Part shown: positions 7,121 to 11,228 of the stretch, piece by piece
Layout of the letters: each line of letters opens with the position of its first letter
How positions within the stretch are numbered: position 1 is the first letter of the stretch
Assembly: GCA_002338615.1 (NCBI GenBank)
Contig: DDIS01000106.1
Span: 1 to 11,228, forward strand
Source: Proteobacteria bacterium UBA1844
GTDB taxonomy: Bacteria; Pseudomonadota; Gammaproteobacteria; Steroidobacterales; Woeseiaceae
DNA length: 11,228 nucleotides
Direction of reading: 5' to 3'
Made by a program: the position numbers and the translations under genes
Notes under the pieces: generated by a model
Told to the model about the DNA's origin: nothing
Database searches by the model: none
The model's input: only the letters and a program-made list of their open reading frames with translations

Positions 7121-7151
7121 CGTTGCGTTAGCGCAATGATTGCATTAACAT
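7121..7151 (+). promoter_or_regulatory. Predicted promoter/operator of the MarR-like gene
   Basis: TTGCGT (7123-7128) and TAACAT (7146-7151, 4 of 6 to the -10 consensus) are separated by 17 bp. The dyad TTGCG/CGCAA (7123-7127 and 7132-7136) covers the -35 box and spacer. Positions 7121-7149 match 4431-4459 upstream of sodB at 22 of 29 bases without a gap. A regulator bound here would block RNA polymerase. Confidence 0.5.
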
Positions 7152-7229
7152 AGCGTATTCGACCAGCCTGCAACTTGCAGCATGCGACGGGTCAGGTCGG
7201 ACAAGTATAGAACGGGGGCAACTGTCGCA

Positions 7230-7237
7230 GGGGGGGG
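7230..7237 (+). repeat. Run of eight G before the MarR-like start
   Basis: An uninterrupted G8 tract lies four bases before ATG 7242 and, with the A at 7229, could serve as its Shine-Dalgarno. Such tracts slip readily during replication, so its length could vary between cells or be misread in sequencing. Confidence 0.6.
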
Positions 7238-7241
7238 CTGC

Positions 7242-7607
7242 ATGGTAGAAACAGCGGATGTGGACAACATTCTGGAACTCGATCGGGCGTTGCGTTTTGC
7301 GCGGGCAAAACTCAGCCCGGATATCACCGCGCAACGCCTGCTAATCCTGATCGGCGTGTATCTGCACGAAGGGTTGAGCCAGCGGGACTTGCTCAATCAC
7401 CTGGATTCAACGTCGATCACTGCCCTGTCACGAAACATTGCAGACCTGTCGGACCTGACCACCCGGAAGTTACCGGGACCTGGGTTGCTCGAGCTGCGCG
7501 CGGATCCGATGAACTTGCGCGTGAAGCGCGTTTTTTTGACGCGCAAAGGGCGCAACTTTGTCAGGCAGTGGCTGCTCGCAGGCGGCTCGCGTAAAGCAAG
7601 CACCTGA
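7242..7607 (+). CDS. Small MarR-like winged-helix transcriptional regulator
   Basis: Predicted cytoplasmic DNA-binding protein of 121 aa. Helices at about 9-43 are followed by a helix-turn-helix (about 45-70, LSQRDLLNHL turn SITALSRNIADL) and a wing (about 73-101, ending RVKRVFLTRKGRNFV). The sequence LTRKGRNF is typical of MarR winged-helix proteins just after the wing. At 121 aa it is a little shorter than usual MarR proteins (about 140-150), with a short dimerisation region. ATG 7242 is preferred because a G-rich Shine-Dalgarno lies just before it; ATG 7182 would add 20 residues but has no ribosome site. MarR proteins usually repress their own and nearby promoters. The operator-like dyad at 7123-7136 recurs upstream of sodB. 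It follows the antiporter by 139 bp with its own predicted promoter. Effector unknown. Confidence 0.75.
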   Translation: MVETADVDNILELDRALRFARAKLSPDITAQRLLILIGVYLHEGLSQRDLLNHLDSTSITALSRNIADLSDLTTRKLPGPGLLELRADPMNLRVKRVFLTRKGRNFVRQWLLAGGSRKAST

Positions 7608-7679
7608 ACGAGGGTTCTGCTTCGATAATCAGGTTCAAGCACTATCCGGGTAGCGATAAGGAAATTTGCAGCTTGCGGC

Positions 7680-8663
7680 CTACACCCATCTTTTCCAGCG
7701 CAGAATCAGTGCGGCAGCAACACCGCAAACCAGCATGATGACTACCGAGGCTAAGAAGCCATAGTCGCTGTTAACACCTGGCAAGCCGCCGACGTTCATG
7801 CCAAGCAATCCGGTAACAAACATCAACGGCAGAAAAATGGCCGCCACGATCGATAGTACATACATTCTGCTGTTTTGCTGTTGCGCGATAACACTCAGGA
7901 ATTCTTCCTGCAGCAGCACGGCGCGCTCACGCGCAAGATCAAGATCTTCAACGTAGCGGGTAATGCGATCCGCCTCTTCGCGGAGATTCTGTGTATCCGT
8001 ATCCGAAAACCACTCACCGGGGTTGCGGTAAAGCCTGTCGAGCGCGTCACGCTGCGGGGCGATAAAACGCCGCACGTTGGCGATCTGTCGTCTTGCAACG
8101 CTCAATTCGCGGCGTTTCGATTCCGGTGCTTCGGCAGATACGTGCTCTTCGTAATTGAGCAGTCGGTCCTCGATGTCATCGATAAAGTCGCCGATTCGAT
8201 CGGCCAGCCGGTTGGCAAGATCAGCAAGAAATCCGTCGGAACTGGCCGGGCCTTCGCCCTCGTCGAGAGCGTGACAAATGTCGTGGATTGCCAGCAATGC
8301 ACGACGGCGGGCCGAAATTACCCGGTCTTTCTCAACCCAGACTCGAATGGATACCATGTCTTCCGGATCGTCGCCCGGGTTCGTGTTCACACCACGCAGC
8401 GCGACCAGCACGCCATTGTGCAGGCTCAAGGTACGTGGACGGGTTTGATCAACGGTCAGGACATCGATGGCAACATCGGAAAGACCTGAGTGTTGCGAAA
8501 GCCAGGCATAGGTACCGTCATGATTGAAGTCAAAATGCAGCCACAGCACACCATCGGCGGCGCTCCAGCCGGCGATTTCTGCGGCGCTGATTTGCCGGCC
8601 TCTACCATCGGGCTGCAGTACATAAGCGTGTAACAAACCGTCAATCGATTGCTGTGTCGTCAT
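7680..8663 (-). CDS. zntB: CorA-superfamily ZntB-type zinc/divalent cation transporter
   Basis: Predicted pentameric inner-membrane transporter of 327 aa for zinc or related divalent cations. A large cytoplasmic N-terminal funnel (about 1-262) contains long helices rich in charged residues (about 145-260). Two membrane segments follow (about 267-287 and 301-321), with the CorA-family GMN signature at 288-290 and a short loop. The context GMNVGGLPG resembles ZntB (GINVGGIPG in E. coli) more than magnesium-type CorA, whose loop differs, so ZntB is the likelier subfamily. E. coli ZntB was first described as a zinc exporter and later as a proton-coupled importer, so direction is open. It is last in a three-gene operon and its ATG overlaps the mscS-like stop as ATGA (8660-8663), implying translational coupling. 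No clear terminator is visible downstream. Confidence 0.9.
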   Translation of the reverse strand: MTTQQSIDGLLHAYVLQPDGRGRQISAAEIAGWSAADGVLWLHFDFNHDGTYAWLSQHSGLSDVAIDVLTVDQTRPRTLSLHNGVLVALRGVNTNPGDDPEDMVSIRVWVEKDRVISARRRALLAIHDICHALDEGEGPASSDGFLADLANRLADRIGDFIDDIEDRLLNYEEHVSAEAPESKRRELSVARRQIANVRRFIAPQRDALDRLYRNPGEWFSDTDTQNLREEADRITRYVEDLDLARERAVLLQEEFLSVIAQQQNSRMYVLSIVAAIFLPLMFVTGLLGMNVGGLPGVNSDYGFLASVVIMLVCGVAAALILRWKRWV

Positions 8664-9535
8664 TCGGCATCCTCATGACTTCCGAGTACGCGAACCGCTA
8701 GCGGGCTGGACGTTGCAAGATGAATGTCACGTTGAGGAAAAGCAATTACGATGCCACGTTCCTCGAATAATTCGGTGATGCGAAAGCGAATGTTGCTGCG
8801 AGCAGCACGCAACTCGCGCTCTCCTTCGACCTCGCACCAGAAGTAAGCATCGAAGATTAGGGCGCTATCGCCAAAATCGTCGAATACAACATACGGGGCC
8901 GGGCTGTCATTGCAATTATTCTGTTCCGTAACCGCTTGTTCGATCAGTCTCGCCACTTCGCGAACCGGTGACCCGTACGCTACTCCTACCCGGACCGTGG
9001 TTCGGATACGGTTGTCGACCAGCGTCCAGTTGGTAACATTCTTCTCCAGCAAGCTGCTGTTCGGCACCAGCAAATGCACGCCATCCGTGCGCTTGATACG
9101 GGTCGACCGATTGCCTATTCGTTCAACCACGCCGCGCATATTGTCAATTTCAATAAAATCGTCGATCCGGATCGGCTTTTCGGTCATCAGTATCCAGCCG
9201 CTGATGAAGTTGTTAATGATGTTCTGTGCGCCAAAACCAATGCCGATGGCAACTGCACCGGTGATGAATGCGAATGCGGTCAGTGGAATGTGCAGCAGGC
9301 TGAGCGCCGTGAGAAACACCAGGATCAGGATCAGCCAGTACACCACGCGACTGATGGCCTGCACGGCGTCGGGCCGGAGGCGCGTTGTAGCAAGCCTGCG
9401 GTTCAGCAGGTAAACGCTAAGGCGGCTGACAAGGTAGCCAATGAAAATAAGCAATGAGGTGAGTACAATCTGGCCTACGGTAATAGAGGTACCAAAGGGC
9501 TTAGCGTTCCAGACGGTACTCAGGTCTTCCAGCAT
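8660..9535 (-). CDS. MscS-family small-conductance mechanosensitive channel
   Basis: Predicted heptameric inner-membrane channel of 291 aa (E. coli MscS is 286) that opens on membrane tension to release solutes during osmotic downshock. Three membrane helices are visible: about 17-46, 60-82 and 87-117. The third has the small-residue pore pattern GAVAIGIGFGAQ (93-104) and NNFISG. The cytoplasmic vestibule follows, with PIRIDDFIEI (121-130), LVPNSSLLEKNVTNW (156-170) and the family-typical FPQRDIHL (266-273). The start has AAGGA directly against the ATG, an unusually tight Shine-Dalgarno spacing, yet no better start exists. It is the middle gene of the operon, 14 bp after the calcium antiporter stop and overlapping zntB by four bases. 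Confidence 0.94.
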   Translation of the reverse strand: MLEDLSTVWNAKPFGTSITVGQIVLTSLLIFIGYLVSRLSVYLLNRRLATTRLRPDAVQAISRVVYWLILILVFLTALSLLHIPLTAFAFITGAVAIGIGFGAQNIINNFISGWILMTEKPIRIDDFIEIDNMRGVVERIGNRSTRIKRTDGVHLLVPNSSLLEKNVTNWTLVDNRIRTTVRVGVAYGSPVREVARLIEQAVTEQNNCNDSPAPYVVFDDFGDSALIFDAYFWCEVEGERELRAARSNIRFRITELFEERGIVIAFPQRDIHLATSSPLAVRVLGSHEDAE

Positions 9536-9549
9536 TCCTTAAGTCTCGT

Positions 9550-10530
9550 TTAGCCGATCGCCTTCATACGATATACCGCATAGCCAAAATATGCGACCAG
9601 CAGAATTATTCCGGACGGTCGGCCCACGCGGGCGTGGCGCAGGAAAAAAATGGGTATCAACACGGCTGCAAAGACCCAGGAGACCATGAGATCGAGCAAA
9701 CCGCCACGCGGTATCATGACCGGTGCAGCCAATGCGCTCGCAGGCAGTACGATCAGGGAATTGAAAATATTTGAGCCGATAATATTGCCAATGGCGAGAT
9801 CGGACTCTTTGCGCACGGCGGCAATAATCGACGTCACCAGCTCGGGCATGCTGGTTCCGATTGCGACGACGAACAGGCCGATTACCGCAGTGGAGACGCC
9901 CAGTTGAGTGGCAAAATCGACGCTTGCCTTGACCGTTACATGGCCGCCGATAAACAACAGTGCGAGGCCACCTGTAACCAGTAGCCAGTTGTAGCCGAGT
10001 TGCGGCTTGTCGGACACGATGTTGCTTTGCACAACGCTGGTGAACAAAGCATCGTCGCGATTAGCGAGCACCACATCCTGCACCGTAATGTAAATAAAAA
10101 TTGCAAATAGCAGCAGCAGTACGATGGCATCGGACTGCCCGATTCTCGGTGCCCGGTTTTCGAACACGCCGTCGAGTGCCATGACCGTTATGATCGTGGT
10201 AATCAGCAGCAACAATGGAATTTCCCGCTGTATGATCTTGCCGCGGATATCGATGGTCTGGATTACCGCCGCCGCGCCAAGTACGAGCCCGAGGTTGGCT
10301 ATGTTGGAGCCAATCACGTTACCAAATGCGAGTTCGGTCTGGCCGGTAATTGCGCCCAGGATATTGACCACGAGTTCGGGTGCGCTGGTGCCGAAGCCAA
10401 CGACGGTGAGACCGACAATCATCGGCGGTACCCCGTACTTGCTGGCGATGCGAGATGCGCCCGCGACCAGAGCGAATCCACCCGCGATCAAAAGCGCAAT
10501 GCCAAGAACAATACCGAGGAATGCCAGCAT
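9550..10530 (-). CDS. Calcium/sodium (CaCA, YrbG-type) antiporter
   Basis: Predicted inner-membrane exchanger of 326 aa that would expel calcium in exchange for sodium or protons. It has the duplicated CaCA architecture: alpha-1 repeat with VGFGTSAPELV (44-54, E52) and GNVIGSN (70-76), and alpha-2 with VAIGTSMPELV (222-232, E230) and GNIIGSN (248-254). The two glutamates are the conserved ion-binding acids. About ten hydrophobic segments are seen, with a polar central loop at about 151-180. Length matches E. coli YrbG (325). ATG 10530 is preceded by TGGGGATCTC, an acceptable ribosome site. It leads the operon with the MscS-like and ZntB-like genes, suggesting a shared ion or osmotic role. The upstream region has an inverted repeat but no convincing promoter boxes. 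Confidence 0.95.
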   Translation of the reverse strand: MLAFLGIVLGIALLIAGGFALVAGASRIASKYGVPPMIVGLTVVGFGTSAPELVVNILGAITGQTELAFGNVIGSNIANLGLVLGAAAVIQTIDIRGKIIQREIPLLLLITTIITVMALDGVFENRAPRIGQSDAIVLLLLFAIFIYITVQDVVLANRDDALFTSVVQSNIVSDKPQLGYNWLLVTGGLALLFIGGHVTVKASVDFATQLGVSTAVIGLFVVAIGTSMPELVTSIIAAVRKESDLAIGNIIGSNIFNSLIVLPASALAAPVMIPRGGLLDLMVSWVFAAVLIPIFFLRHARVGRPSGIILLVAYFGYAVYRMKAIG

Positions 10531-10712
10531 GAGATCCCCACACGAAAACTATCGCGCAAGCTGCGAAAGGAATTTGCGACGAACTCGGGCCGGCGCAAAT
10601 GTCGTGGCAACTCGTCGTCGACCAGGCTACGACCCCGGGTAGGGATGTTGTGACCGTTCATGGTTGCTTGTGGGGATTATCAGCAATGCGCGGCTTCCGG
10701 GCAAATCGAAGA
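10531..10712. other. Intergenic region between the CaCA operon and the MFS gene
   Basis: This 182-bp gap should hold the CaCA operon promoter (- strand) and the end of the MFS transcript. The only structure I see is the inverted repeat ATTTGCG (10572-10578) / CGCAAAT (10594-10600), with 15 bases between the arms. No good -35/-10 pair, no strong terminator and no credible small gene are visible. Confidence 0.5.
10572..10600. promoter_or_regulatory. Inverted repeat upstream of the CaCA operon
   Basis: ATTTGCG and CGCAAAT are perfect seven-base arms with a 15-bp spacer, 42-70 bp before the antiporter ATG. The spacing fits a dimeric regulator on adjacent helical turns. The inner half-site TTGCG also appears in the sodB and MarR-gene dyads, but there with a four-base spacer. 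Confidence 0.35.
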
Positions 10713-11228
10713 TCAGTCTTCTTGCATGGCCTCTTGCTGGGCTTCTTCTTCGTAAACCTGTGACGCGGTTTGGGCCACGGCCAGCGACTCGACAAAAGGC
10801 ACCGGGTCGGCGACCCTGGCGTTCCGTCCACGCAGCATCCTGTAAATAATAATGAGCGTCAGCAAGCCGTGCGTATAGGCGATGAAAAGAAACAGACCGC
10901 CTGCGCCGAGCCATGTCATCGCGGCCGACGCGAGTATTGGGCCCGCAATTGCGCCGACACCGTATAAAAGTAGCAAGCCTGCCGAGACGGTTACATACTC
11001 GGATGGCAAGGCAAAGTCATTGGTATGTGCGACCGCGATCGAGTACAGCGGAAAAGCTATGCAGCCCCAGGCCGCGCCGATCAGGATGATGGAGATGAAC
11101 CCGAACTGGGCTGCACCAATGGCCGCCGCCGCGCTGATGATCGTTCCGATCAGGCCCATGACAGCCAGCACGTTGCGCCGACCGACGCGGTCCGACATTA
11201 CCCCGAGCGGCCACTGCGCGCCTGCTCC
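10713..11228 (-). CDS. MFS transporter, C-terminal half (cut by window end)
   Basis: The frame is open to the window edge, so the N-terminal half is missing; 171 residues are visible. It begins with GAQWPLGVMSDRVGRR, the MFS loop motif G-x3-SDR-x-GRR that occurs after TM2 and again after TM8. Only four membrane segments follow (about residues 21-40, 46-66, 82-102 and 108-128 of the visible part), so this is the TM8-TM9 loop and TM9-12 are shown. AHTNDFALPSEYVTVSAG with LLLLYGVGAIAGP resembles the YcaD-like MFS group, which usually has a HANDR-type motif at this point. The tail (about 135-171) is cytoplasmic and acidic (YEEEAQQEAMQED). Substrate unknown. Same strand as the CaCA operon but 182 bp upstream of it, so probably a separate transcript. 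Confidence 0.9.
   Translation of the reverse strand, partial: GAGAQWPLGVMSDRVGRRNVLAVMGLIGTIISAAAAIGAAQFGFISIILIGAAWGCIAFPLYSIAVAHTNDFALPSEYVTVSAGLLLLYGVGAIAGPILASAAMTWLGAGGLFLFIAYTHGLLTLIIIYRMLRGRNARVADPVPFVESLAVAQTASQVYEEEAQQEAMQED

Noticed and set aside
7182..7241. N-terminal extension of the MarR-like protein from ATG 7182
   Set aside because: There is no ribosome site before 7182, the extension is Arg/Gly-rich and not MarR-like, and ATG 7242 has a G-rich Shine-Dalgarno.
7608..7679. Terminator between the convergent MarR-like and zntB genes
   Set aside because: Only a four-base TATC/GATA pairing is visible, too weak to call.
7875..8489. 204-aa open frame on the + strand opposite zntB
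   Set aside because: It is antisense to a gene with a clear GMN motif and has no ribosome site or domain of its own.
9074..9457. 127-aa and overlapping + strand frames opposite the MscS gene
   Set aside because: These are shadows of a strongly supported channel gene; composition is unlike a folded protein.
10698..10730. GAAGA/TCTTC hairpin at the MFS stop codon
   Set aside because: The stem is five base pairs, its loop contains the stop codon, and no T-tract follows.

Overview
The window looks like a stretch of chromosome from a free-living, aerobic, Gram-negative gammaproteobacterium. It is moderately GC-rich and packed with single-copy housekeeping, transport and stress genes. The phylum follows from the outer-membrane TonB-dependent receptor, an iron superoxide dismutase of the E. 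coli SodB type, a ZntB-type CorA protein and a YrbG-type calcium antiporter. The FecR plus STN-bearing receptor pair is common in environmental gammaproteobacteria such as the Woeseia/Steroidobacter/Xanthomonad groups, but I cannot place the genus. I see no insertion sequence, prophage, CRISPR array, tRNA or rRNA.

Region 1 (1-3483, + strand) is a cell-surface-signalling locus. It holds a possible tail of an upstream gene (perhaps an ECF sigma factor), a FecR-type anti-sigma regulator, and an STN-domain TonB-dependent receptor of unknown substrate. Region 2 (3518-5156) has a NYN-domain putative ribonuclease with a C-terminal LOTUS/OST-HTH-like domain on the - strand, facing away from sodB on the + strand. 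The shared control region between them is rich in inverted repeats, and sodB ends in a clear terminator. Region 3 (5157-7607, + strand) starts with a repeat- and hairpin-containing leader. It then has a CPA-type cation:proton antiporter with a cytoplasmic TrkA-like regulatory part, followed by a small MarR-like winged-helix regulator. Region 4 (7680-10530, - strand) is a tight three-gene operon for ion and osmotic homeostasis: CaCA calcium/sodium antiporter, MscS channel, then ZntB/CorA transporter, the last two overlapping by ATGA. Region 5 (10713 to the end, - strand) is the C-terminal half of an MFS transporter cut by the window edge.

The most interesting signal is not a gene. A 29-bp segment just upstream of sodB (4431-4459) matches 22 of 29 bases, without gaps, a segment upstream of the MarR-like gene (7121-7149). 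Both carry the dyad TTGCGTNANCGCAAT and a 17-bp-spaced TTGCGT/TAAC promoter layout. The simplest reading is a shared operator-promoter, with the MarR-like protein as an autoregulator that also controls superoxide dismutase. That link is inference and testable. I found no convincing wholly new multi-gene system; most genes belong to recognisable families.
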